DNA from: Dipteronia dyeriana
Taxonomy: Eukaryota > Streptophyta > Magnoliopsida > Sapindales > Sapindaceae
DNA length: 64,000 bases
Assembly: GCA_032871835.1 (NCBI GenBank)
Contig: CM065297.1
Coordinates: 18,404,098 to 18,468,097 of the forward strand
Direction: 5' to 3'
The notes under the pieces are model-generated. The model ran no database searches, was not told where the DNA came from, and saw only the letters and a list, made by a program, of their open reading frames with translations. The translations under genes and the position numbers were made by a program. The stretch's first letter is position 1. Each line of letters begins with the position of its first letter. Positions 21,378 to 32,944 of this stretch are shown here, piece after piece.

Positions 21378-24300
21378 TTATGGCAAACAAATCTAATGTG
21401 AACTCCAGTGTTCCACTAGAGACTTCGGAAGTTTATCCAAGTATGGGATTAGATACTTCGACTGTGAACTCCTTGCTTGTGGCCAAGTACCTGTAGTATT
21501 GCCTACTGTGGCCACAACTACTCCGGCCATCAACTCCTTCATAAGAAATATGCATGATCCAGTGATGAACCAGTATATGAGTCAAGGGAATGTTCCCATG
21601 GTAAATCCCTACATGAATTCGGTACCTTTACCGATGAATCATATGGAGAAGCCTGATAAGTTCAGTGGACCGAATATTAAATGATGGCAACAAAAGATGT
21701 TGTTTTATCTGACCACACTAAACCTTGGTAGGTTCTTGACTGAAGATACTCCTAAACCTAATAATGGTGAAGAGCGAGATGTTCAGGTATGGAATGCTAT
21801 TGATGCATGGAATCACTCGGATTTCGTGTGCCGTAATTACATACTGGACGAGCTGTTAGATTCGCTATATAGCGTCTATTCTTCAAAGAAAACAACCAAA
21901 TAACTGTGGAAATCATTAGACCGTAAATACAAAACTGAGGACGCTAGTTTCAAGAAGTTTATTATGGATCGGTTTTTTAATTACAAGATGGGGGATTCCA
22001 ACACAGTTATGAGTCAAGCCCAATAGCTACAGGTGATTCTGCATGAGATACATGCCGAACGGATGACCCTGAGTGAAACTTTTCAGGTGGCTGTAATCAT
22101 TGAACAACTTCCTTCTTCATGGAAAAAGTTTAAAAACTATCTCAAACACAAGCGAAATGAGATGAAGATCGAGGATCAAATTCTCAAGCTTCGTATTCAG
22201 GAAGTTCACATGAAGTATGACAAGAAAGATGTCAATGCGCCTGAAGCGAAAATCAATATGGTTGAACATGGGTAAAGTTCTAAATTGAAGTAGAACAAGC
22301 CTGGGAAAGGATCCAAATCGGGTCGTAAGGGGGGAGTGTCTAAGAAGCCAAAATTCCAAGGTAATTGCTTCAACTGTGACAAGCTGGGTCACAAATCTTC
22401 TGAGTGCAGGTTACCAAAGAAGAAGAAGAACCATGAGGCAAACGTGGTTGCTGGGATCTCAAAAGATGTATCTGAGATCAATCTCTCTGCAGTTGTGACA
22501 GAAGCAAACCTTGTTGGGTCAAACCCAAGGGAGTTGTGGTTGGATACTGGGGCCACTCGTCATATATGCTCTGACAGGGAGATGTTTAATACATTTGAAG
22601 AAATGAAGAATGAAGAAAAATTGTATATGGGCAACTCAGCCACATCTGACGTGAAGGGACGTGGCCAAGTCATTCTCAAGATGACCTCTAGTATAACACT
22701 GAGCTTGAACAATGTGCTGTATATACCTGATATTCGTAAGAACTTGGTTTTGGGTTCGTTGCTCAATCAGCCTGGGTTCAAGATGGTGATTGAATCAGAC
22801 AAAATGGTTTTAACCAAGCAGGGAACTTATGTGGGTAGGGGATATGTAACTGAAGGGTTGTTTAAGCTTAATGTATCTGTTGTCAAAAGAACAACCAATA
22901 AAGATAATTCTTCAGTTTATTTGCTTGAGTCTTCCAATTTATGGCATGGTAGACTAGGACATGTTAATTATGATACTTTGTGTAGATTAATTAACTTAAA
23001 TCATATTCCCGCATTCAATATAGATCCTAAACATAAGTGTGAAGTTTGCGTTAAAGAAAAACTAACATGGTCATCATTTCAAACTATTTAAAGGAAATCC
23101 GAACCTCTTGATTTAATTCACACGGATATATGTGATTTAAAATTTTTTCAAACAAGAGGTGACAACAAATATTTCATCACATTTATAGATGATAGCACCA
23201 AATATTGCTATGTATATTTGTTGAAAAACAAGGATGAAGCTATAGAGAAGTTTAGTCTCTATAAAACTGAAGTTGATAATCAACTCAACAAGAAAATCAA
23301 GGTACTGAGAAGTGACCGAGGTAGTGAATATGTAGCACCGTTTGGTGAATTCTGTGCACAACAAGGAATCATATATCAAACTGTTGCACCATATTCCCCT
23401 CAGTAAAACGGTATTACAGAACGTAAAAATCGTACCTTGAAAGTGATGATGAATGCAATGCTGATAAGTTCTGGAATACCTCAGAACATGTGGGGTGACG
23501 CTATATTGTCTAGCAATTACCTTTTAAACAAAGTACTCCGAAAGAAAGAAGACAAGACCCCATATGAACTGTGGAAATGAAGAAAGTCTTCCTATAAATT
23601 CTTACGAATGTGAGGGTGTCTTGCCAAAGTAGTCGTACCTATACCTAAGAAGGTGAAAATAGGTCCGAAAACTGTTGACTGCATTTTCATTGGATATGCA
23701 CAAAATAGTAGTGCTCATCGATTCTTGGTCTATAAATCTGACATATCAGATATACACAAAAACACGATAATGGAATCTAGAAATGCAATGTTCTTCGAAC
23801 ATGTATTTCCATGTAAATCCAATGATGACGCAAATTCATCAAAACGAACACATGCTGATAGTTGTGAGGACCAAGAACAAGGAAATGAAGTAGAGGATGA
23901 ACCTAGACGTAGCAAAAGAGCAAGGAAGAAAACGTCTTTTGGTCTAGATTTTATGACCTATTTGCTAGAAGGTGAACCTCAAACTTTTGAAGAAGCGGTA
24001 AGCTCTTCAGAATGACTCTTGTGGAAAGAGGCTATTAAGAGCGAAATTGAATCCATTCTTCATAATCATACTTGGGAATTAGTGGATCTTCCTCCGGGAT
24101 GTAAACCTCCAGGATCCAAATGGATTTTCAAAAGAAAGATGAAAGCAGATTGATCAATTCATAAGTATAAGGTCAAACTTGTAATTAAAGGTTACAATCA
24201 ACGAGAAGGTTACAATCAATGAGAAGGCTTAGACTACTTTGACACATTCTCATGTGATGAGAATAACCTCCATCAGGATGATACTTGCAATCGCAGCTTT

Positions 24301-25515
24301 GCGAAATCTTGAAGTACATCAAATGGATGTGAAAATGCTTTCTTAAATGGAGATTTAGATGAAGAAATTTATATGGAACAACCTAGGGGTTTTTCTGCTC
24401 CAGGACAAATAAAGAAATTCTGTAAATTGGTGATGTCTTTATATGGTTTAAAGCAAGCACCAAAACAATAGCATGAGAAGTTTGACAATGCTATGATGTC
24501 AAATGGATTTAAGATCAACGATTATGACAAATGTGTTTATGTCAAGGACATAGAAAATGGCTATGTCATTGTGTGCCTTTACGTTGATGACATGCACATT
24601 GTTGGTAGTGATGATAAAATGGTCAAATCTACCAAGGATATGTTGAAATCAAGATTTGATATGAAAGATATGGGACCAGCTGATGTAATGTTGGGAATAA
24701 AAATCTAAAGGACATCTAACAGACTCATACTAAGTCAATCACACTATATTGACATGATTTTTGAAAAATTCAACAAAAATGATTCTGGAATTTTCAGAAC
24801 ACCAGTAGATACAAATCTACATCTATCCAAGAATAAGGGTGAGAGCATCTCTCAACTAGAATATTCTCAAGTTATAGGAAGTTTGATGTACTTAACAAGT
24901 TGTACAAAACCAGACATAGTGAATGCAGTCAGCAAATTAAGCAGATACACAGGTAATCCAGGAGCCGATCATTGGAAATGAATATTAAGAGTACTGAAGT
25001 ACCTATGATTCACTCATAATCATGGATTGCACTATACGAGATATCTAGCTGTCCTAGAAGGATACACTGATGCTAACTGAATATCTGATATGAAGGATTC
25101 AAAATCCACTAGTTGGTATGTGTTCACATTAGGTGGTGCGGCGATATCTTGGAAATCCTCCAAACAAACATATATAGCTAGATCCACCATGGAATCTGAG
25201 TTTATAGTGAGGGGGGCTGAATGGCTACGCAAAGTCTTAGAAGATATTCCAAGATGGCCAAAGCCTGTGCCGGCAATTTGCATTCACTATGATAGTCAAT
25301 CAGCAATAGGAAGAGCATAGGGCAACATGTATAATGGGAAGTCTAGACATATACGTCGAAGATATAATACCATTAGACAACTAATCTAAACTGTGGTTAT
25401 CACTATAGACTATGTAAGGTCAAAAGATAACATTGCGGATCCGCTAACTAAAGGGTTAAACAGAGAACTAGTTGAGACATCATCGAGAGGAATGAGACTA
25501 AAGCCCATTAGATAA
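21378..25515 (+). pseudogene. gag-pol: copia Gag-Pol polyprotein of element B
   Basis: Domains in order: copia Gag (UBN2-like, about 21640-22270); CCHC knuckle CFNCDKLGHKSSEC (about 22366-22410); protease with WLDTGA (about 22537-22554); GAG-pre-integrase (LWHGRLGHVNYDTL, about 22939); integrase core with DICDLK, SDRGSEY and NGITERKNRTL (about 23125-23440, Glu retained). Then RT with [25 protein letters not shown] remnants and the catalytic YVDDM (24579-24593), and RNase H ending in ADPLTKGL (about 25438). About 15 stops fall mostly at former Trp (TGG to TGA/TAG), Gln (CAA/CAG to TAA/TAG) or Arg codons, as expected from C-to-T decay. The order INT before RT confirms copia. Confidence 0.9.
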
Positions 25516-26106
25516 AAAGTCGATACAATGGACACCCAACCTAGTTGACTAGAGATCCTAAGATCTAGGTTCAATGGGACAACCAAGTTGTAAGACTCAG
25601 TTGGATCACTGTGGGGGGTTACCCTCAAGTCCATTTCTATAATGACTCAGTGATCCCCGTAGGAAAAAGGTTAAACTATGTTTTTAATGATTCTTATGCG
25701 TCGAAATTCCTAGCTATGAAAATCTGAGTAAAGTAAAGCGGGTTACTCTTAATTAATAAATCACCTATATGAGAGAGAAGTGGGGCTGCTTCTAAAAGAG
25801 AATAGTGAAGGGCTATATTTTCCAGAGACTCTCACAGAACCAGGCACATGTTCATGGCCAAAACGAACATAAAAATAAGAACCAAATTGGGTTTGAAAGA
25901 TACCTGTGTAAGGTGTGTGATCGTTTACTGAAACAGTAGAACAGTTTAAGGATATCACATCTACTGATTAGCCAGTAAAGTAAGCATACCTTTACAAGGG
26001 AAGGTTCAAAAGATTACATCTACCTATCCTATGCAGGTTTCGGCCGTTTGAACTTACCAAACATCTTCTTTGTGTCTCTTAGGTCAATTTCATTCATGTG
26101 GGGGAT
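25516..26106 (+). other. copia B untranslated region and polypurine tract
   Basis: About 590 bases with no coding signal after the RNase H domain. It ends in GTGGGGGAT (26098-26106), a purine tract directly before the LTR start TGTTGG. Confidence 0.6.
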
Positions 26107-27101
26107 TGTTGGAAATTTTTGTGATAAACTCTCATTTTGAGAGCACAAATTGAGTATGATAAGTTCCATAGAAATGGAAGATTAAAGTGGATTCGAATTC
26201 TCCTCCGTAAGAACTTCGAAATGGTATACGCAAATTCACAAAATGGTTAATGGGTGAATGAGAAATTAAGTCTCAAAATGGACCCATTGTGTAGGGATTA
26301 AAATGAATCTCACATTGCTTAGGGAAATCATTTATATGTAGTTTATAAGTGAATGTGTGATATGAGCTATCAACATTTGTGGCATAGAGGCTTTCTCTCA
26401 CGCGTGCAAGAGGGGTGCAAATGATGGACCCCGAACCTTCGAATGCACGACTCGTGTGTGGGCACGATATAAGGACATGAATGCCACTCTGATTGGACCG
26501 TGAGAGTCCAGTTGACCTTTTGCCACTTCCTTAAGTCAAAGTTTTTTTATTGTGATGAATAATGAAAGCTTTAATTGTTTGGATTCTGATTTCATACTTG
26601 ATCACTAAGAATACAGAATCAGGGTTTAATTAGAAATAAATCTCTTTATAGAATATTATCTAATTAAATTATTTCCTTATTAAATAAAAAAACGTGATTT
26701 TCCAAAATAATCCCGAATTAATCCTAAAACCCTAGTGCTTCGGTTTGGGTATATAATAGCTTTAATATTCTGTTCGAAATACACAGAAAAATATAAACAA
26801 TTTTTTTACAACAACCGAATCCTTTCTCTTCTCTGGTTTTCTTGGTAAGTTCAAACTCGGTTTGAGTTCGCTGGTAGTGGATAGTGCTTAGGCATACCAC
26901 TGTTGAACCGTTGTATCCTGGGAGACAATCACCTAATACACATATGGTGTTGTCCGGCGAAATTGTCTTAAGGACACTGTGTGAAACACGGGTATCGGTT
27001 CTAAAATTGTTTCTAATGTGATTTACTACTCTGTTTTCGAATTGTTACTCTCTACAGGTCGAACCAGATTGTTTTGTGCTTTTACAAACAAGTTTTCAAC
27101 A
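26107..27101 (+). repeat. 3' LTR of copia element B
   Basis: Begins TGTTGGAAA and ends TTTTCAACA, an imperfect terminal inversion. A TATA-like GTATATAATAG lies at about 26748. The PPT precedes it, and the coding remnant of the Harbinger transposase follows immediately. Confidence 0.8.
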
Positions 27102-27187
27102 GAAAATGACTACATTAGTAGCGTGGAATCATCAAACTAGTGGAATACATGGAGACAACCTTGATGTAGATATGTTTAATTCATGGT
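27102..27187 (+). pseudogene. PIF/Harbinger transposase, C-terminal remnant
   Basis: Directly after the copia LTR the plus strand reads NDYISSVESSN, a stop, then WNTWR, a frame change, and DNLDVDMFNSW followed by TAA. Plant Harbinger transposases commonly end with a W..WRD.LA..M(F/Y)..W motif, so this is taken as the tail of the gene broken at 21345. The stretch between the FYDLKT region and this tail (including the LHNxIR region) is missing. Confidence 0.65.
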
Positions 27188-27335
27188 AAAGTAGAGAATG
27201 AGGAATTGAAATCCACATTTAAATTGTATTGTACTTGCTATTTGAATTAATTTTCATGAATTACAGACATTGTATGTTTGAATTATTATTTGCAAGTGGA
27301 ATTTTTGTGAACAAGTTATATCTTGAGGAAATGGT
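27188..27335. other. short flank between the Harbinger gene end and MULE-1
   Basis: AT-rich, with no coding signal; presumed 3' flank of the Harbinger transposase gene. Confidence 0.4.
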
Positions 27336-27420
27336 GAAATATATCACCTTTTTTAAGGTGTGTTGTGATGATGTCACTATTTTAATAACTTAAGTTTAAA
27401 AGGCACTTATTATGGTGAAC
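27336..27420 (+). repeat. left terminal inverted repeat of MULE-1
   Basis: Pairs with the reverse complement of 34240-34331, with shared blocks GTGTTGTG, ATGTCAC and AAGTTTAAAAG. Identity is about three bases in four by eye. Confidence 0.6.
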
Positions 27421-27769
27421 TGCCCAAATTACCCTTAAACTTAAATTTTTTAAAAGCCCCTTTCTGAACTCGTTCGTATCTCCCCAGAAAAGTTGTTGTC
27501 TGAAAAACTTGAGTCTCGGCCCTCTCCAGATTCTGCAGTAGAAGGTAACAAATATTTATGATCTTCACTTAAATTTCTTTTATTTCTTTTATGCATTTCA
27601 GATATTTTGCATTCATTTCTGTGTGGGTTTACAATGTATCCAATCCTCGATATCAATGTATCAATTTCAGATTCTGCACTAGAATGTTTTTTTCTTGTGT
27701 GACTGAGAAAATATAAAGATGAATCGAGCTTATTTTATATTGGAACGAGCTCTTGTTTAGTTTGAAAAA

Positions 27770-28590
27770 AGCTCGATTATTTGAAAAAAATGCTCGATAA
27801 AAAATGCTCGATAAAAAATGCTCGATCCCTTAGGAAAAGTTCTCGATCCTTTAGGAAAAGTTATCGATCCCTTAGGAAAAGTTATCGATCCCTTAGGAAA
27901 AGTTCTCAAACCGTTATAAAAGTTCTCGAACCCTTTAAAAAGATCTTGAACTGTTACAAATGTTCTCAATCCTTTTAAAAAGATCTCAAACCCTTTAAAA
28001 AGATCTCGAACCATTACAAATGTTCTCGATCCCTTTAAAAAGTACTCGAACGCTTTAAAAAGTACTCGAACGCTTTAAAAAGACCCCGAACCGTTACAAA
28101 TGTTCTCGATCCCTTTAAAAAGTTATCGAACCGTTTGAAATGTTCTCGATCCCTTAGAAAAAGTTCTCGTTCCCTTGTTAAAAGTTCTCGATCCCTTGAT
28201 AAAAGTTCTCGATAATTTGATAAATATTCTCGATCCCCTTAAAAAGTTCTAGAACAATTAGAAATGTTCTAGATCCCTTAGAAAAAGTTCCCCGTTGACT
28301 TGTTAAAAGTTGTCGATCCGTTGATAAAAGTTCTCGGTCCTTTTAACAAATATTCTCGATCCCTTTAAAAACTTCTCGAACCTTTTGTAATTTTCTCGAT
28401 CCCTTACAAAAAGTTCTCGTTCCCTTGTTAAAAATTCTCGAACCGTTACAAAAAAGTCTCGATAGTTTGACAAATATTCTAGATAAAAGTTCTCGAATCG
28501 AACCTTTTTATAAGTTTTCGATCCTTTGTAAATTATTCTCGAACCCTTGAAAAAGTTCTCGATCCTTTATATAAAGTACATGATCCATTT
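27770..28590 (+). repeat. CTCGAT minisatellite, left side of MULE-1
   Basis: About 820 bases of a degenerate 20-21 bp unit resembling TTCTCGATCCCTTAGAAAAAG, roughly 40 copies by length. It lies between a donor-like AAG/GTAACAAATA (about 27544) and an acceptor-like TTTTCACAG (28664-28672), just before the transposase ATG. It therefore looks like the body of a 5'-leader intron. The same unit recurs at 32945-33900 and 57715-58745. Confidence 0.8.
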
Positions 28591-28676
28591 GATTTTTTTT
28601 TGTAATTGTTAGTAATTGAAAAAGTAATTTTTTTTATCTGTTAATAATTGATTGTGATGATGATTTTCACAGGACA

Positions 28677-30638
28677 ATGGATCGGGTTAGATTAGTAACA
28701 TCTTACAACGGTCGATGGGAGCAATTACCTGATGGAAGTCAAAGGTTTCTTGGTTCCAATAACCAAGGAATGTATATGTCCAGAAATATGACTTACGAAG
28801 AGCTAGTGTCGATCGTACAATTCGTTGTGAAGTACGATGTGAATAAATACATTGTTGATCTACAATCTATATCAATCGTTCCCGGGACCACATGTCGCAC
28901 ATTTATAAGAAATGACGACGATGTTTTGTTTATGCTAGGAGAAAATAGGGTAATCCCTCAAGTATGTGTCAGTTTAATTGAGAGGGCTGCAGGAGGTGTC
29001 ATCGATGAAGAAATCCCTTCTCATGATAACACCCAACAATTTTGATCTTCAGGCGGAAGCAACCAGTTGTTCACAGAAAGAAGTGGGATTGACGGTAAGA
29101 TTGGCATCCAAATAATGTACAGTAAGGCACATCAAGCCCTTGATTATGCTTTGTCACTCACCTATGGAACGCATGAGGAAAGCTTCCAACTGCTGCCATC
29201 ATTCGGTTACATGTTGGAACAAAAAAATCCCGGAACGATAACTGACTTACAGTGCGATGAAAATGATAAATTCCTATGCTTTTTCATGTCGTTGGGTGCC
29301 TCAGTTAGAGGATTCCAGAGGTGTTTGCATCCATTTATTGCCGTTGATGGTACCCATTTAAAGGGTAGATTCGGGAGCATAATGTTTGTTGCAACTGCAC
29401 AAGATGGGAATGAACTGATTTATCCAATTGCTTTTGGGTACGGTGACTCGGAAAACAACCTATCATGGGAGTGGTTTTTGGATTGCTTGAAAGGTGCCCT
29501 TGGCTATATGGATGATTTGGTTTTCATTTCTGATAGACATGCAAGCATTGAAGCAGGGATTTCTAAAGTGTTCCCTTATGCCACCCATACCATATGTTGC
29601 TGGCATTTTTATGAAAATATTAAGAAGAGATATCATAGAAAGGATGTTGTCGTAATAATGGATAAAGCAGCACGAGCGTACACCGAGTTGCAATATAACC
29701 AGCACATGGAAAAGTTACGTAACTTGCACCAGAATGCATATGAATATGTAATTGATGCCGGTCCATAGAAGTAGTCTCGTGTTCACTGCCCCGACAGAAG
29801 GTATAGGGTCATGACAACAAATGCTGCAGAATGCATAAACTCATGCCTTAAATTTGCACGACAACTGCCTATGTTGACTTTGGCAGAGTTTATTAGGAAT
29901 ATGCTATAGCGTTGGTTTCACGATCGTCATAGGGCTGTACAATCCATGCGTCATCAGTTGACCGATGCAGCACATCTTGTGATCCTGAAACGTGTAGAAA
30001 AGTGCAATTTTATGACCGTCAATCCAGTTGACTGGAACATATTTTTGGTGAAGCGGGCTGGAAAACAATGGACCGTTGACTTAGCCCGGAAGACTTGCAC
30101 ATGTAACAAATTCCAAATGGACCTTCTTCCATGTTCTTACGCTCTCGCTGCCTCAAGGTACATCATACAATTTTGTGTACGGTTAATATTACTTAAACAT
30201 CATACAATTTTATCATGGTTTTCAATGTTTTGACAGGGACCGAAACATGGATTTCACATCCCTCTGTGCGGCTACTACAAGCGACAAACACTTATTGAAG
30301 CATACTCGGTTCCTATTATACCGGTTGGACATCCTTCCACTTGGATTGTGCTATCTGACATCACTGAGAGAGTCGTTTTGAATCCAAGCTCCAGGAGACA
30401 AGTAGACCGCCTGAGGGCTTCACGCCGTATCTCGTCTTCGGAGAGAACATCCACACAGAATTGTAGGCGATGTCGACAACCACGGCATAATTCGAAGAGA
30501 TGTTCTAACCCAGCTTTTACTGATGAAGATCTAAGCAGAGTCATTCCTGAGGAATACAGACGCAAGTGTATTATCTGTCATACTGTTGGTCACAACAGAC
30601 AGACGTGCCCTACTAGAGACGATGGGATCGAGGAATGA
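28677..30638 (+). pseudogene. mudrA: MuDR-type MULE transposase of MULE-1
   Basis: ATG 28677 opens a 122-codon N-terminal domain (PB1-like, as in plant MULE proteins) ending at TGA 29044. The MuDR zinc DNA-binding domain, present in MULE-2, is missing between about 29045 and 29095. The MULE DDE domain follows: VDGTHLKGRFG with Asp at 29346-29348, and ISDRHASIEAGI with Asp at 29532-29534. Stops at 29766-29768 and near 29907 interrupt it. The SWIM finger at 30096-30140 is CxC...CSY, with Tyr (30138-30140) in place of the His. Two CCHC knuckles (CRRCRQPRHNSKRC and CIICHTVGHNRQTC) are near the C-terminus. A DDE transposase would cut and join the TIRs; this copy is inactive. Confidence 0.85.
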
Positions 30639-30879
30639 ATTTAGGCGTTATCATGATGACATTGTTATAATTTGAACTCGTATGACTTGTTAAGTAACTG
30701 AAATGCAATTGTATTTAAATATTCTCGGTATATATAAAAATGTAAAAAAAATTATACAAAAGAATTGGTAAACTGCCGTAAAACTGTTGGCACATATACA
30801 AAAGAATTTGTAAATATACAAAGTAATTGGAACATATAAAACAGAATTGGTACGTATACACATGAATTACTAAAGAAAT
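30639..30879. other. convergent intergenic spacer of MULE-1
   Basis: AT-rich sequence between the two gene 3' ends, with repeated ACATATACAAAAGAATTGGTA-like phrases (30747-30870). No gene. The matching spacer in MULE-2 is about 61909-62169. Confidence 0.5.
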
Positions 30880-32912
30880 CTATACGGGCCTAGAGTTTGC
30901 AAATATTTCAACCACCATCATCTCCCGAATGATCCTCTTATCGTCTTCAGACCAATCGAAATCTTTTTTGTTCGCCAGTATGTACTCGATCAATCTCAAT
31001 GTGTGGGGACCACAGTTACCCCTGAAGTTGGATACATTAACAAGCGTTAATTAAACATTAGGTTTATACTAATACAATCTTAAAGTGACTATTACGTAAT
31101 GTCTTACGATTGCTTCTACTGGGGGATATGTTTTCCGAACACGACAGTGACATCAAAGGGCTTACTTGTCTTCTCAAATTTCAACAGTTCTGCCGCTCGT
31201 TTAGTATGAATTTCGGCCTGATGCAACATCGAGGGCACAAAGTAGCGCAACGGGGCTACCTGCTGCTTTTGGATACGAGGTTCGACCTCCTGTCTCCAGG
31301 GGTCGACTATGAACAACTTCCTGCATGTGAGGTCTACAGTCACCAGCAGCCAATGTTGGTGCCCAATGTTGCACGGTATCAGGACCTGGAAATATCAACA
31401 ACAGGTGTAAGGATGTACAAAGCCATTTATATATACAATTGCAAACCATGTTAAGTAACACTTACCATGTCAACCTCATGCCACGGACGACATCCAATCG
31501 AGGCACCCTCAAGGACCGTTATGAGGTCGTCATCCTTCCACCAAGACCTCAACACATTCCAAAGACTCTGGGTGATCTGCCCTCGAGAATTGCGAGGCAT
31601 CATTTTCCTGTACCGGTGCTCCAAAAAGGACTGCAGAAACAATAATATTTAAATTAATTTTTGTTTTCCATACACACATAAAACAACGCGTTATCATTAT
31701 TAATTTAAGTACTTACAAAGAATTGCGAGTCCAATATGTTAACCATTTGACTATACACATTCGGAAATGCTCGTTGACGCTTCCGAAGAATATGGAGGTA
31801 CGCGTCCATATGCTGGGAATATAAACACGTTAAGAAATGTTATGATGTTTACACTTCTAAAACAAATACTGAAATCAGGATTTATGCTCCCACAAACCTG
31901 ATCATCAACATCTATTAAGTTGGTCTGCAACCGATGGAACCATGCAGCATCAACCGGCTCCAGCAAATCAACATCACGTCTGTATTAATGTTCCAACATT
32001 TACACTTTCATATAATGCATTACAAGAAATTCGGCCACCTAAATGACAATGAAATTTACTTACAGTTCCCCGTTTACGTTCCTCTTGTAGGCTCGGTATG
32101 CCTTCAACTGGGTATCGTCCACCAGTTTCTGGGGATTAAATACGTGTTCAGGTCCCTCTAGTATTACCCTCGCCCTCTTAAATCAGCACGGATCTGTGTA
32201 CAGGCTAACCAACTGCCAACCGCGCTTCACTACACGACTGTGCTGTCGAACTCCCTCAACCGGGGTTTGCTGAGATGAGGATGGGGGAGGGGGAGCCTGC
32301 TGCTAGAGGGGAGGTGGAAGGGGAGCATGCTGCTAGCTAGGAGGTGGCGGGGGAGCCTGCTGCTCGTCCACCCCCATCAGTATCCAGTTCAACATGTAAA
32401 TGAGGCACAACTTCACAGCATCGTACGCCTTTTCAACTCTCCCTAGGTAAGAACAACCCTCAAGTCATCCAACGATACCTCATCATGTGCAGGAAAGTAC
32501 CGTTCATGTATGCCATTCTCAACTGCAACATACATACTCGTGTCCGGTACGACTTCAAAACGTAATCCGGTGATGAGGCTAAATTCCACCTTCGAAACCT
32601 CACCACATGGTTCCCTAACAAGAACCGCATCTCAATTGTCAGCCCGTCTCGGTCCAACTCCCGCAACAGCAGCTGATGAATAACACCACCAGAAAACTTC
32701 AGCTCCTGGTGCATCGACATGAAATGCCCGAAAGAGGAGGACATGAACCGACGCCGATCCTGAACAGCAAACTCTTCAGTGACCCAATTCAGTGCATCAT
32801 CTATATGGGCGAGGGCTTCAAAATGGTCGGGTCGGGTCAATTTTCCCTTGAACCAATCTCCCTCTGCAGTTTTAAGCATTTCCTTCATACTACTCGTCAT
32901 CTGCAATGTCAT
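30880..32912 (-). pseudogene. DUF1985 / Ulp1-like (C48) cysteine protease gene of MULE-1
   Basis: Minus strand. The N-terminal half of DUF1985 (about 32912-32390; LLLRELDRDGLTIEMRFLLGNHVVRF) joins directly to a Pro-rich linker (32390-32270). About 1.3 kb present in MULE-2 is missing here: the second half of DUF1985 plus a coiled coil. The Ulp1 C-terminal exons follow with introns: RPWHEVDMV, then HWLLVTVDLTC with the catalytic His at 31353-31355 and IVDPW with Asp at 31302-31304. Last comes NCGPHTLRLIEYIL with the catalytic Cys at 31012-31014. The His-Asp-Cys triad is thus present. C48 enzymes process SUMO-like proteins; the substrate of transposon-borne ones is unknown. In-frame stops in the linker and a truncated DUF1985 suggest a pseudogene. 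Confidence 0.8.
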
Positions 32913-32944
32913 AGAAACAGTACATCAGTAAACTGCACAAAAAT

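Larger units (their letters stand above)
21346..27101 (+). mobile_element. copia retrotransposon B, 5'-truncated
   Basis: A gag-PR-INT-RT-RH copia polyprotein is followed by a purine tract and one 3' LTR (26107-27101). There is no 5' LTR or primer site; the gag leader begins abruptly next to the Harbinger transposase. The deletion that removed the 5' LTR also removed part of the Harbinger gene, because the transposase C-terminus resumes only after the 3' LTR. The exact left junction (about 21340-21355) is inferred. Confidence 0.8.

Noticed and set aside
27757..28014. Periodic ORF with FPKGS-like heptads
   Set aside because: A 21 bp repeat keeps any frame open and gives a 7-residue repeat by itself; it is on the strand opposite to the gene and lies within a putative intron.
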